In this document: positions 31,865 to 44,047 of the stretch, piece after piece
Layout of the letters: the number at the start of each line of letters is the position of its first letter
Position numbering within the stretch: position 1 is the first letter of the stretch
Origin: Rhizoclosmatium globosum
Lineage: Eukaryota > Chytridiomycota > Chytridiomycetes > Chytridiales > Chytriomycetaceae
Direction of reading: 5' to 3'
DNA length: 47,336 nucleotides
Assembly (NCBI GenBank): GCA_002104985.1
Contig: MCGO01000256.1
Location: 1 to 47,336, forward strand
Translations under genes and position numbers: made by a program
Notes under the pieces: model-generated
Seen by the model: the letters and a program-made list of their open reading frames with translations, nothing else
What the model was told of the DNA's origin: nothing
The model's database searches: none

Positions 31865-34117
31865 TCAGCCGATCCCACACATCCCCACTCCCACTTGCAC
31901 TGCTCTCCTCTCCCTCCCCCTCTTTCCTCCTCCTAACCCGTCTCCAAACCCCAACTCCCCCCTCCCTTTCAACCGCTTCACCCTCCGTTCAACTTTCACA
32001 TCCCCACCTTCTCCATCTTCCAAAGCCTTAACAACCCTCCCAAACCGCCTCCACCACCACCCAGTTCCCTCCAACCCCGCACCCCCCTTACACCGCCCCA
32101 AAACCTCTCTCGCAACGTCATACCGTCGAAACCAGATGCAACTCGAAAGCATAGCTTGCACAACACGCGCATCTCGTACTGCGCTTGCCTCATAGGCTGC
32201 GCAGAACCCTTGCACGGCCGTGAAATCTTTCATCTGGCGGGACGCGTGGCGGAGGAGGAGTGTGTATATGTGTGCGGTTAAGGGTTGTGATGTATGAGGA
32301 CTCAGGGTTTCGAGGATGGTTAAGAAGCGGGGTTGAGAGGATATGTGGATTGTGAGGAGGTTTGAGAGGACGGATGTGGGGAAGAGTTGGGGTTGGGAGG
32401 TGGAGGTGGAGGTGGAAGGAGTGAAGACTGAGTTGTAAAGAGACCATGAGGTTTCTGTTAGGGCTTCGATTGTTGAGGTTGTTGAGTCGGTGTCGTTGTC
32501 GGAGGTGGTTCTTGAGAGGCGTTGTGCACGGCGGAGGGTTTGAATACGTTGGGTGAGAGATGTGAGGAGGGGGGTGTAGATGTTGAGAGGTGGATTTGGG
32601 TGGAGAGTTGCGAGAGTACACAGGTGTTCATAGAGAGTGTGCTTTTCAAGGTGTGGAGTTGATTTTAGAAAGTAGCGAAGAACCGCTTGGTATGCGGACG
32701 GGTTGAGGGTTATTTCTGCTTGTTTGCATGATTGGAGGTAGGAGAGGAGTTCAGGAATAGGAGTGGTGGAAGTTGATGCGATTTCACGAAGAAGAAGTGT
32801 ATGAAGCGTTTTGGAGAACTTTGAAGTTGTAGCCATCGCGTTCGTAGTAACGGAAGGAAGAGTAGGGAATGCGGATGATGTTGTGATTGTAGATTGAGTT
32901 CGTGTGATTTGGTTATTGCTGTCAAAGAGTTTTAACATCAGTGAGTTTCCTGACAGCGATGGTAACGACGACGTAGTTGGATCTTCTCTTAAAGCTTTAA
33001 GACGCGCTTCTCGGCGTTGTCGTTCTATTACCCCTGACACAATTCCCATCAAATCATACGAGCCTCCAAGCAACAACGTAGAAGCTTCCTTGATGTTTCC
33101 AGATCGAATTAATGCTTCTACAAGACTATTGTTTGCTTTTGCGATAAGTTTTGACCGGGTAGGTGCTTGCGGAGGCCTTGGGTATGAATGTTTGGTAAGT
33201 GAACTCCCCGAATGCGGAGACAATAGAATTGACAGGTATATCCGCAACAGCCCTTCCAAGTCTCCCTTATTTGCAAATCCTTCCAACAGAAACGATTGAC
33301 ATTTGTTGTGTACGTCAACACAGAGCCCAATGCCCTCGGATTCTTTCCTTTTGTCAGATTTCCCTGCTTTTCTCTCTATTTTCAAGAGTTCATTGATGGA
33401 GATTGGCAATGCAGGTGACGAGGAAGCTTCCATAAACACTTTTGTAGCTGATTCGACATCACCAATCGACACATATGCACGAACAAGGACTAAAACGGTA
33501 GCTTGTGTCAACTGCATTCCCGAGTCAAGCAACTGTTGAATGTAGCGCCGAGTTTGGAACGGCGTTTTGGCATATGCAGACTGATGAATGAGGACATGGA
33601 AAGTGCGAAGGTTCGGGAACGTGTCTGGAGAAGAAGACATTTGCGAAAGGAGAGAGGATACTTGAGATGGGTTCTTTTGAATAAGTGAGTGTTTGAGGCA
33701 TATGTTGTAGGTATCTGTGGAAGGGGCTGGAGAGTGCGGAAGTTGCCCTTGTATCAGTTGAGAGAAAAGAGAGGAACCAGATTCGATTGATTCTTGGGTG
33801 TTTTGTCTGAATGAAGCGTGGATGAGGGAGTTCCATAACTGCCGAGATGGAGTGAGACGGGGCAGGTTGTCAGGTCTTTGGCAGAGTCAAGTTAGGTTTT
33901 CAAAGACAAGTAATCAAGGATAGTACCGCTTCTCATTCGCAGCTTCCATCAGAGTGAACAGATTCTTGATGTTGGTGTGGCAGTTGAATCGAGCCAGGCC
34001 ATTCGCAACAACAGCAAACATTCTCTCATTGAGTGATGAAGGATCAGCTTCTTCAAGCAGCTTTAAGGCTTTAAGAGGAGCTGAAGAGCGGACCAGTTTG
34101 ACGATCCGTTGTTCCAT
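31865..34117 (-). CDS. PPR-like (pentatricopeptide repeat) protein, probably mitochondrial
   Basis: Two exons (34117-33927 and 33875-31865, intron 33926-33876) give 733 aa. Degenerate helical-hairpin repeats are visible, for example NLRTFHVLIHQSAYAKTPF followed by QQLLDSGMQLTQATVLVLV, then AKANNSLVEALIRSGNIKEA. These look like PPR units for sequence-specific RNA binding. The C-terminus is very basic and Gly-rich. No strong classical presequence is seen, but PPR proteins of fungi act almost entirely in mitochondrial RNA maturation or translation. Its start codon lies 75 bp from that of the divergent gene for a mitochondrial ribosomal protein, which supports a mitochondrial role. Confidence 0.65.
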
Positions 34118-34155
34118 TTCTCTTTCTTTCTTTCTTCTCTTTTTTCTCCCTTCTC

Positions 34156-34186
34156 AACAAACCAACCAACCAACCAACAAACACAC
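34156..34186 (+). repeat. CCAA microsatellite in the 5' leader of the mL59 gene
   Basis: About five near-perfect CCAA units lie just upstream of the start codon at 34193, within the 75-bp gap between two divergent genes. It is probably part of the 5' untranslated region. Confidence 0.7.
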
Positions 34187-34192
34187 CACCAA

Positions 34193-34646
34193 ATGAAGCT
34201 TCCAACATCGATCCCGTCGCGGATGCCGCCCGCCTCAGTTCTTCGCCATTTAGTTGTTCGACCATCGTCCGAATCGCTCGTTGCCCAACGCACCGTCGAT
34301 GGCGAATTGCGACCGCCTCGAATTCCACTTCGAATGCAACAACGTGTGAACAAGGCCGCTCTTTTGGCGGGTCTTGATCCGCTTCCTTCTTTGGCCCTGG
34401 CGTCCTCAAAGTCTTCTTCGTCTTCAACTTCAACTCCAAAGATTGTTGCGCTGCCAAAGGGCTCAAAAAGAGATATTGAAAAGGTCCAGCGTGAAATCAA
34501 AGTGGCGGAGAACATGGCGAAGATGGATGAACGCATTCGTGCTTGGAAGGAGGTTTGATTTGGTTCTTGTATGAACTAAACTAACTCGATTGGAACAGGA
34601 AAAGGCGAAGGCGAAGCAAGTCAAGAGAGCTGAATTGCCGTTCTAA
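34193..34646 (+). CDS. Probable mitochondrial large-subunit ribosomal protein mL59 (MRPL25-like)
   Basis: Exons 34193-34552 and 34599-34646 (46-bp intron) give 135 aa. The protein is small and basic. The core pattern RPPRIPLRMQQRVNKAALLAGLDPLPSL followed by PKGSKRDIEKVQREIKVAENMAKMDERIRAWKEE resembles the fungal mL59 family, which packs on the mitoribosomal large subunit: a basic start, a KGxKRD motif, and a helix with MxxMxxRIxxWK. No cleavable presequence is obvious, but the N-terminus is basic. The family call rests on pattern memory of short proteins and is moderate. It is divergent from the PPR-like gene. Confidence 0.5.
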
Positions 34647-34820
34647 ATCCATTCATTTATACTATTGACGATCGATGATGATGATGGCATGAAAGGAACT
34701 GCAATAATACTATCTTCTTTTATGTGGCATTCCAGTTCCCCAACAAACTAACTTGGACTCCCAACAGCTCTCTTATTTTTGTCTATACTACAACCAATAG
34801 CCAGTCAAACATGGGACACA

Positions 34821-36120
34821 TCAATCAGCGAATGGATCCGCAAAAGGATCATCCTCTTCGTCCTCCTTCTTCCCTTTATCTCTATTCAACGCAGAAGCAG
34901 CAACAGGAGCCCACTGTTGTTGCTGCTGACTCCCATGTCCTCCAAACTGGCTCCCACTACTAAACCCAAATTGCTGCGACTGCTGTTGTCCCTGCTGCCA
35001 ACCTTGACCCCGTGTCATTTCACCTCCACTTCCAACTCCCAACATCCCCATCCGCTTCAAATCTTCGACACTTAGGAATTTGTTCTCGTCAATGGGTTTT
35101 GGGGCAATGATTCCAATGGGTCCGATGGATTCGAATGGGTTGGCGGCTTTTTGTGGGATGGTGTTGCGTTGTGGGGATGTGGAAGTACTTGGGGGTGGAA
35201 GTTGTGGAGTGTTGTACGAGTAGGTTGTATAGTCGTGGATTTGGGTTTGTTGGAGTTGTGGGGATGGGATTGTCCATGCTTGAGCAGTTGGGGCCGGGAG
35301 AGATGAGGCGGGTTGAGGGGTGAAGGCCAGGTCAATCAAGTTTGCAGAGTAGGAAGAAGAGGACGACGGAGGTGGCTTTGAAGTGAAGGAAGAAGAGTTG
35401 GATGGAGGTGTGGACGAGTAATATGACGATCCATTTGAGGTAGGTGCGATACGAGACGAGGAGAGAGCAGGGCTTTTTATAGTTGAAGATGCAAGTGAGG
35501 GACTCTTTCCATTGGATTTTGTTGTGGGTGAGATGGTTGAAGGTGCAGTAGCCTGTTTAAACAGTGCGCGCACTTCCTTATCTCCCGTCTTTTCAATCAA
35601 CCACGCAACTGCACCATCCATGTCTCCATTTGCCTGTTGTTTTTGGTGTAAAGCAAAAAGCACAGTGATCAGTCACGGAAACAAGCAATCCCTGTGAGAC
35701 ACCCCACTCACTTCCATCAACGCCCGTAAGTTCAAAGATTCGTCCTTGAAACCCATACTGTTCAATTCCTTCAGCATTTTTCTCTGCGGATCCTTTTCCT
35801 CCTTCTTTCCGTAGATGTCAGCGAGGCGCGTGTTGTCGTGACCTTGGGCGGGGATGGAATCAGTTGTGACCCAGTCGATTGCCTGTTGCACGCGGCCACC
35901 TGCTCTTGCAAGTGCTGTATAGTTGATTTGCGGAGTTAGAAGCGAGTATTGTACTGAGAGTGCGGCATGTGTAGATACCCAAGCGATTCTTTGCGACATC
36001 ATTGAGGCCCATGGAAGCCATCTATCCACCAAAGAGGTTAAATAAGAGAAGGAGGAAGAGAAAGGAGAGCAAGAGTACCAGCTTCATCTGCTGCGGAAAG
36101 TCCTCGTTTTGGAAATCCAT
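34821..36120 (-). CDS. Tandem UBA-domain protein with disordered, DPF-containing C-terminus
   Basis: Exons 36120-36079, 36021-35979, 35914-35712 and 35633-34821 give 366 aa. Two ubiquitin-associated domains follow each other: MKLMASMGLNDVAKNRLA...AGGRVQQAIDWV (about 12-50) and LKELNSMGFKDESLNLRALM...GDMDGAVAWLIEK (about 75-120), each split by introns. The rest is Ser/Pro/Gln-rich, with NPFESIGPIG, an FLSVEDLKRMGMLG helix and a terminal DDPFADPFAD. NPF and repeated DPF motifs are typical ligands of EH domains and AP-2 ear domains, so a ubiquitin-binding endocytic adaptor is a reasonable inference. The exact family is not recognised. The start codon is only 30 bp from that of the divergent peptidase gene. 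Confidence 0.7.
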
Positions 36121-36150
36121 TTCTTTGTTAGTTTGTTTTTCCAGAGAGAA

Positions 36151-39100
36151 ATGATGTCCCGATCGCGGAGCACAACAACAACCACATCGGCAACAGCACA
36201 CGCCCAAGCTGGATCAGACGACATCGAGGGCGGGTTCAGCGACACGGCCCCGCTCGTTGGAATTGCGGCTGGGCCAAAGCGGAGCAGCAGCACTGACGAT
36301 TCGGACGACAACATTGGTCTCGATTCAAATAACAAGGATATCATTCGGAGGTTCAAGTTTAATGTACGGCCTGTTTGGTTTTTAACTTTAGCGGTGGGGA
36401 CTAAACTCGTGTGTACTTACATAGTCGATTCGTGGTCGATTCGTGCAGACCCTGAGGAGTCCCGCAACTGTCCTTGCGCTGCTTGCCCTGCTGCTTGTTG
36501 CTGTCGTTGCTTTGTCTGTGCAGAAACCAGAGGGCGAAGAGATGGATCAAGTAAACTATCCAACTGAAACAATCCTCCTTCATACTTACTCTTCTTTGAA
36601 ATCAACACAGACTGCGGCTGAGGGTGCGAATAAACTGCTGCCTTTCGATATGGATGCTTTGCACTCGTCACTGTTCACTCCGGAGTTGGCGACGAGGGAA
36701 TGGGTCTCAGGAGGTGTGTGATCCCCCTTGTGCTGTTCAAAGCACACGCACCACTTGTGCCAACCTATTACTGATCACATGCAACTATGGAAACTATGGA
36801 AACAGAAAAAGACGGGACATATCTTGTGAAGGATGCTTCTTCAAATTTGGTGCTTCATCATGTGGATACAAAAGAAACCACCATAATAGCAGCCCAAGCG
36901 GACCTCGTCATTGACGTACGTGCATCCTTCGATATTTGCAGTCGAATATCAAAACTAAATTCCTGTATAAAGCATGCCATCCTCCAATACTCAAAGTACA
37001 TTCTTTCACCAACACTCAAGCATATTCTCTTTGCGTCCAACCTCGAAAAACGATGGCGACATTCCTATTTTGGAACGTACCATATCTATGACGTTGAAAA
37101 AAAGACACTCAAACTCTTGACCGTCAAAGACGACACCCCCGCCTCCACAACGCCTCCAAAACGTGACACAACAACTTCAGATCCCCAAGACTTTCCCGGC
37201 AAAGGAAAAATCAACCTCGCCCTCTTCAGCCCCTCCGGCGAAACCGTCGCCTGGATCCGCGACAACAACATGTTCCTCACCTCAACCACAACCGAAACCG
37301 AAGTCCAACTAACAACCGACGGCTCCTTCGACACCATGAACGGCATCGCCGACTGGGTCTACGAAGAAGAAGTCCTTTCCACTTCCCAAGCCATGTGGTT
37401 CAGCCCCGACGGCTCCAAACTCGCATACCTGAAATTCAGGGACGATAAAGTACCCAGTTACAAAGTCCAACTCTTCTTCCATGAGAGTGGGGACGGACAA
37501 CAGTACCCTGACGAAATCGGGATCAAGTATCCGAAAGCTGGTATGAATAACCCTGTTGTCACGTTGCACATTGCGGACCCAAGTGCGACGAGTGCAAGTG
37601 CGCGGGATATTCCAATTGCGTATACGCCTGTGGAGAGTGTGTTTCCGGATGATGATCGGTTGATTGTGGAGTGTAAGTGGTTGTTGGAGGGGGATGCGTT
37701 GATGGTAAGGATGATGAATCGGGTGCAGGATCATCAGAAGTTGTTTTTGATAAAAGCGCCGGAAGCTGGGAATGCAAATGGGACTTGGATTGGGACGCTT
37801 GTGAGGGATGAGAAGAGTGTGGATGGGGCTTGGTTGACCTCGCTTGTGAGTTTCGTGTTTCTTTGTGCGTTTGAGTTCTCAAATTGGTGTTTTTAGCTTC
37901 AGCCTATCCATGTTTTGCCAAAGTCGGCTTCGCGGGCGACGCCGTCGTATCTTGAGTTGGCAGAGGATTCAACGGGACACGTTCATATTGCTCATTATAA
38001 CTCCATTTCGGCAAAAGCGCCGTCAACGTGGCTCACCAAGGGCGATTTTGAAGTCACTTCGATTGTGCATGTGGATTCTGAGCGGGGTGTTGTGTATTAT
38101 ATGGCAACAAAGGAGGGATCAATGCAACGGCACTTGTACAGTGTCAAGCTTGGAAGTGTATGGGGAAGCTCAACGAAGTTGACACCGCCAAAGGGTGTGA
38201 ATTGGCCTGCGAGTGTGCCGTCCTGGAAGTTGGAAGGAGGTGGCGAAGATGGTGGGATACTGAACGGAGAAGTTGGGTGGTATGATGTCAGTTTCTCGAA
38301 AGGCGGTGGATTCTTTTTATGCACATACTCTGGTCCTGATGTCCCCTTCCAAAAGATCGTGTCTCTATATGATTCAGGTATGGCTTTGACACTGTTCCGA
38401 TGCAATTCACTTACGCGTTCACATATTCTTCTGAACAGCACTCAACTTCCCCTTCAAAACAAACGAAAAAGCAATGCAGAACCTTAAAAAGTACGCCATG
38501 CCACGGGAGCTCTTCACCACAGTCCCAATCACCAACAATATTCTCCTCAATGCAAAAGTTGTTGTACCGCATGACTTTTCGCCTTTCTCTGCAAAGAAAT
38601 ATCCAGTTCTGATTAATGTGTATGGTGGACCAAACTCACAAACAGTTGCGATGCGGTACGGTCTCTCGTTTGAAACCGCGCTTGCTGCCGCAGGATATGT
38701 GATAATGTATGTGGACCCTCGAGGAACATGTTGTAAAGGAAGGGCGTTCAGGACGGTTGTGAGTAAACAGCTGGGGAAGATTGAGAGCGCAGATGTTGTT
38801 GCTGCTGCTCAGTGGATTGTGGGTCTTGGGTTTGTGGATCCAAGTCGGATTGCAGTTTGGGGTTGGGTGAGTATTGTCGCTGATGTTTTGATTTGAGGTT
38901 AATGGTGTCTTTTACAGAGTTATGGTGGGTTCTTGGCTGCCAAAGTGATTGAACAGAACTCTCCACTGATTCGGACGGGAATTTCGGTTGCGCCTGTAAC
39001 TGATTGGAAGTTTTATGGTTTGTGCATTCTGTTTTATTGAGTGAATGTCTGATATTTTTCTCGTTTAGATTCGGTTTACACGGAACGATACATGAAAACC

Positions 39101-39536
39101 CCGCTCTTGAATCCCAAGGGATACGAAACTAGTGCAGTCGCCAATATGACAGGTTTCAAAAAAGCAGAGTTTTTGTTGGTACATGGAACTGGAGATGGTA
39201 AGTCACTCCTTTGTTCTTGTACTTCTCTAATTTGTTTTCATAGACAATGTACACTTTCAAAACTCTCTTTCGTTAATATGGAAATTCACAACGGAACAAG
39301 TACACAATTATCAAGTTCAGTTTTATCCGGACTCTGATCACAGTATGAGTGCAGCTAATGCCTACAATGAACTGTTTGTGCTGATGCAAAAGTTTTTGGA
39401 TACAAGGTTTGGAATGGTAACGCCAGCTTCAGGCACTGGCAAGGGCACTAAGACAAAGCGAAGTGGAAGTGGACTGGTGGAGAGGCATGGCATTGTTCCT
39501 GGCATTGGATTGGAGTGGGATCTGTTTGGGCCTTAA
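36151..39536 (+). CDS. Dipeptidyl aminopeptidase, S9B family (STE13/DAP2/DPP4-like)
   Basis: Nine exons (36151-36363, 36425-36713, 36806-36915, 36973-37845, 37897-38377, 38439-38866, 38918-39017, 39069-39197, 39244-39536) give 971 aa. It is a type II membrane protein: a Ser-rich cytosolic N-terminus, one span (about 85-104, [15 protein letters not shown]), then a lumenal beta-propeller with [20 protein letters not shown]. The hydrolase domain has the catalytic Ser in GWSYGG (about 799), Asp in GTGDDNVHFQ (about 875) and His in PDSDHS (about 906). Ser-Asp and Asp-His spacings are close to those of DPP4. The propeller Glu pair is in [10 protein letters not shown]. It should remove X-Pro/X-Ala dipeptides in the vacuole or Golgi. 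The 57-bp intron 36916-36972 is in frame without a stop. Confidence 0.92.
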
Positions 39537-39619
39537 GCCAATGTAATATACCTTGTTGCATATTAATAAACTGTATTTGGATAAGGCAGAGGTAGACATA
39601 TTTATGTGATTTGGTTGAA

Positions 39620-42600
39620 ATGGCGGACAACACCACAACGTCCGCACCACCAAAGAAGAGCATTGCGGATTTCTTTCGAGCACCAGCCGCCTTGAGAACT
39701 GGTGCATCCAAAAGCATCGACGTTCTTAGTGCTGTTGATTTGGGCGAATCGATTGCCCAGACAAAGGACAACGCCGTGGATTCTGGCGCATCCGATTCGC
39801 CAACGCCTGTCCAACCACTTCAAACTGCCTCCAAAGTTAACACAGAAGAAGTTGCTGTTGCTCCCGCCGCCCTTGAGCCCATCATCCAACTTCAACAAGA
39901 ACATCCAATTGCTCAAGCGCCACAACTCCCTCAACCAACAACTACTTCTACACCCTCAGTTCATCCATTCTTCAATATCAAGGCCCGGAAGGAGCAGCTT
40001 GAGAAGGAGCGACTGGAAAAGGAAATGGCTGAGAAGGTGTCCGAACTCCAAACCCAACAGCAAGAGTCAACTGAAGGTACCTAATCGTCTGTTCTGCTCA
40101 CCCGGGTGTACTTAACTAATCTATTGTAGCCCATCAAGATACCCCAGCTCTTCCACAACAGCAACAGCAGAAGCCTAAACGGAAACGTGCCTCAAAGAAG
40201 ACAACACCTCAGCAACCTCCAGACGAAATTGCCGAGGAAGAAACTGTACCCCCTGAAGCTCCAGAGACTGTGCATCCTCCAAAACAGAAACGACAAAGGC
40301 AAAAGCGCGTCAAGGCTGCCGAGGAATCGAAAGTAGTTGCTATTCCAGGTATACACCGATAGTACTGGTTGCTATTTGGATTCTGATTCAGAATTACAGA
40401 TTCTACAACCGTTCCTGTGCCGGTGACAGATGAACTTGCAGCTGTCGAAGAACAGTCTCAGCAAGTAGCTCCAACAGTCCCCACAGAATCGAATCTTGGA
40501 GAGCGCGATACGTTTTTGTCACAAGAGAATAATTCATCATGCTCTATGCCGGTCGAGGCCTCTGTGGAACCCGTTCAGAACTGTCCTGAGCCTGTTCAAG
40601 TTGCGGAACCCAACTTTCCTCTTTATGTTACTACCGAGGAGGAAATTGTATTGCCAACTCCTCCTCGTGTAATTCTCAAAAATCCACTTCAGTCGACGAA
40701 AGTTGTGCATCCTTTCTTTAATTTGGGGGCACAAAAGGAAAAGATATTAAAGAAGGATGTTGCCGTGGCCGAATCCGAGGGAGGAGCTGGAAATTCCTCG
40801 AAAAGCACAGACGCTGACAAAAACCTGGAGTCCAATTCTTTAACATCAAAATTGGAGAATGCTGAGGAGAATGTAGAGCAAAGTGGTCGCCGCAAGTCCA
40901 GGCGTGCAGCAACGAAGGCGCCTCTTACTTATTATCCAGCTCTTCCACCTATTGAAGAATTAGATCCTAGCAAAGGGCGTGAAGCAGGTCGGCCTGTTTA
41001 TTCCTTTACAGAATTCCTAATCATCCTTCAGAAGGAGACGACTTTAAGCCAATCAAATCCAAATCGAAACGCTCATTGGCAGCAACACCTTCAGTGGAGA
41101 AGCAATCAACGCCCGAACCTGAAATGAGCTACAAGCCTCTGACTGATGAGCAGTTGCTCACAGCGAACGCGTTCTTCCTGTCTGGGCCACAAAGAAAGCT
41201 TCAAAAAATGCTCCAGGATCAAGCAAAATTGATGAAAGAAATTCAGGAATCGCAAGCAATCAGTGCTGAATTCTCCAAAGGGAAGAGCGCGAATCCATTC
41301 CTACAACCTCGCCTCTTTACGGCAACAACGTCCTCTTGTTCTACAATCAGCGAACTGAAGGGGCCAAACAAATACACTTGGTCCACTGCAACTGAAGCAC
41401 CATGGCCTCAATACCCACATACTCCTCTCATTCTTTCTCAATCACATATTTTATCCACCTCCTACATTTCAACTCCGTTTAAACTGAAATCTCGACCAAG
41501 AGAAATCGTGAACGGTGTCGTCCAACTCCTAACTCCTCCCACACCTATCCGTTTGACTTCTTCGAGCACAAAACAACCCATGGCACTTCTACCACGAGTT
41601 GAATCATTTCTGCGACCCGTGGTAAACCTTCTTCCAAACATGAATCTCAGCGTCCAACATATTCTTGAAACGTGCACGCGGTTCCAAAGAATCAAAGTTC
41701 CTTGTGAAGTGATCAAGAGTTACTTGGTGCGACTGCATAGCGCGGATCGATTGCTCCAACCACCATACTGTGGTGTTTGGGAAGATATTTTTGAAGGGGC
41801 TGCAACAGGGAGGGAGGATGGAATTATCGGCGTTATATGTCGCGAACAGGTATTATCAGTCAAGAATTGGTTGGAGAGCTGGAATAGTGGTAAAAAGGAA
41901 AAGAAAGAGGAAGAGAAGCCCTCTATATTGAAGTTCAAGAAACCAAGTTATGGTTTGAGGCGTGTAAAGGGTGACGAAAGGGACGATGATGACGCGTATG
42001 TGTCTGAGGACGATGAGATTGAGGATTCTGAGGAGGATTCCGTTGGGTCGTTTGGGACGGCTTCTGTGCAAGATATTGACGAGGAAGATGAAGATGATGT
42101 ATTCCAGCCTTTGAATCGAGTGAAACGTCGGCGGAAAGATTCGTCGCGCGGCGAGCAAAGGAAGAGAAAACAGAAGGACGCTGATCGGCCTCTTCATTTG
42201 CGGTTGATTGGGCCTCCTTCAAGTGGTCGTTCTAGTTCAGTTAGGACTGTTGCGGCGGAGTGTGGGTATGATGTGATTGAAATCCATTCTGGCCAGAAGA
42301 GGACTGGTAAAGATGTGCTAGCTTTACTTGGGGAAGCGACACAGAGTCACGGTGTAGTTATCTCAAATGATGTGGCTTGTGAAAAGACAGTCGATGTAAC
42401 GGGTGAGAAAAAGACGGCGCTGGCGAATTTCTTTGCGCCGAGGGCAGTGACAAAGAAGGATGTGCCTGCGAAGAAAAAGAAAGAAGTTACGGCAGGGAAA
42501 CGGAAACGACAATTCGTTGTTGACGATGAAGATGACGGTGAAGAAGTAGTGGACATACTCACAACTGAAAATGAATCTGCCATGCAACCGCAGGCGGCAC

Positions 42601-43938
42601 GTCCTTCTCTCATTGTTGTTGAAGATGCGGATATTCTATTTGAACAAGATAAAGGATTCTGGGCAGCAATGTGGTCTATTATGGAAGTTAGCAAGCGGCC
42701 TATCGTATTTATATGTTCTGGTGAGTCTGTTTATGGCCATATTGTCTACTTAATTCTTTGGCAGAGGACCCAATCTCATGCCAAAACCTTCAAATCCCAC
42801 CCAACCTTCTCACAAACCTTAGCAACGCGTCCATACGAATTTACTTTTCCACGCCAAAGCCATTAGAACTCTTTTGCTATTTGCATCTGCACCTTCTTCG
42901 TCGCGGCTGTTGGATTGATCACAATCAGCTTCTTGAGCTTGTAAAACAAAATAACTGTGATGTAAGAAGATGTCTTGGACAGGTTGAGTTTCAATGCGCG
43001 CTTGATAGAGTTGACATCAAGGAGGAGGATGTGGATACTATAACGGTGGTTGAAGCTTCGTGTGATGAAGAGGAACGGTTATTCACGTTTCAGGTCTGCG
43101 AGGACTTGTTTGTTGGCGGACAAGATCCAGAGGGTATCATCGACAGCGTCTCAGTAATTGAAGCTGATGAACTGGAGAGGCTTGCTTGGTGCGCAGACAT
43201 GACAGCTGGATTTGACTATCTCTTGACAAGTGTTCATAATCAAGTGGCGAAATTAGATGCAATGACGTCGCATGTAACTTGTACAGATGATGTTCCTGGA
43301 GCTTATCCTTTGCTTTTGGGAGAGTATAGCCGTCATGGTCCTACGTTGAACGAAATGAATGTGTTGCTTGAGAGTGTGTCAGTACGCGAATCTTGTGCAC
43401 GCAAGTTTCGAGAAGTGTTGGAAGAGGCTTTAGAAAAAGAGCCAGAAGTGGAAAACGACATGGATGAAGAAGATGAGGATGTATCTAGCAAATGTGCTCA
43501 CCGTAATCTAGTGTAAGTTTCTGCAAATTTGTATGTAAAACTGATGTCTATCAAGTACCATGCGATTTCCATCCCTTCCTCGTGCGTTCCTGTCCGATGC
43601 GATAAAACAAACACATCAAAATTCTATGCCACATGAGTATTGGCCATATCTGACTGAAATGTGTAGGTGGGACAATCAAGAGCAGTATGAAAAGAATCTG
43701 AAGGAGCAACAAGAGAATCAAGAGGTTAGTCTGGCGAGACTGATGCAGAAAAGGCTGTTGGGAATACCAAGAAGGATAGGTTGTTGGCTTTGAGTCTGAA
43801 TCGGCAGAGCGGAGTGGAAAACGAACAACACGATCAGGCAAGAATAATCCTACCTTTGTGCGACATTTTGAAATGGTGTTGGGTGAAAGGGAAGCATTGA
43901 TAGTTGTTGAGTTGAGAGGAAATGGGTTAACAGTATAA
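39620..43938 (+). CDS. ELG1: ELG1/ATAD5-like PCNA-unloading clamp-loader subunit
   Basis: Large subunit of the alternative RFC complex that removes PCNA from DNA. Exons 39620-40076, 40130-40348, 40400-40987, 41032-42720, 42765-43512 and 43556 onward give about 1,300 aa. The disordered N-terminus carries PIP-like FF motifs (SIADFF near residue 15, two VHPFFN repeats, LANFFA later) and basic patches. The AAA+ part has a degenerate P-loop GPPSSGRSSSV (Arg for Lys), the EIHSGQKRTGKDV...ATQSH block typical of ATAD5, Walker B-like SLIVVEDADILF, and KRPIVFICSEDP. A winged/collar region with NNCDVRRCLGQVEFQ follows. Near the 3' end the frame must shift once more: introns 43780-43837, 43725-43842 or 43729-43807 would all reach NNPTFVRHFEMVLGERE and the stop at 43938. 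Confidence 0.83.
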
Positions 43939-44047
43939 ATTAACTTCAACTCTATAATTTTGAGTTTGCAGTGTGTGTAAATATGATATCCTGTTCTTGC
44001 AGTTGTGGAGGTGATTTTGACAGGTTTTTGGAATTGTCACTCGAATT

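Noticed and set aside
31870..32650. Long open frames overlapping the PPR-like gene in other frames
   Set aside because: They are Pro/His/Ser-rich shadows created by the codon bias of the minus-strand gene and lack any domain pattern.
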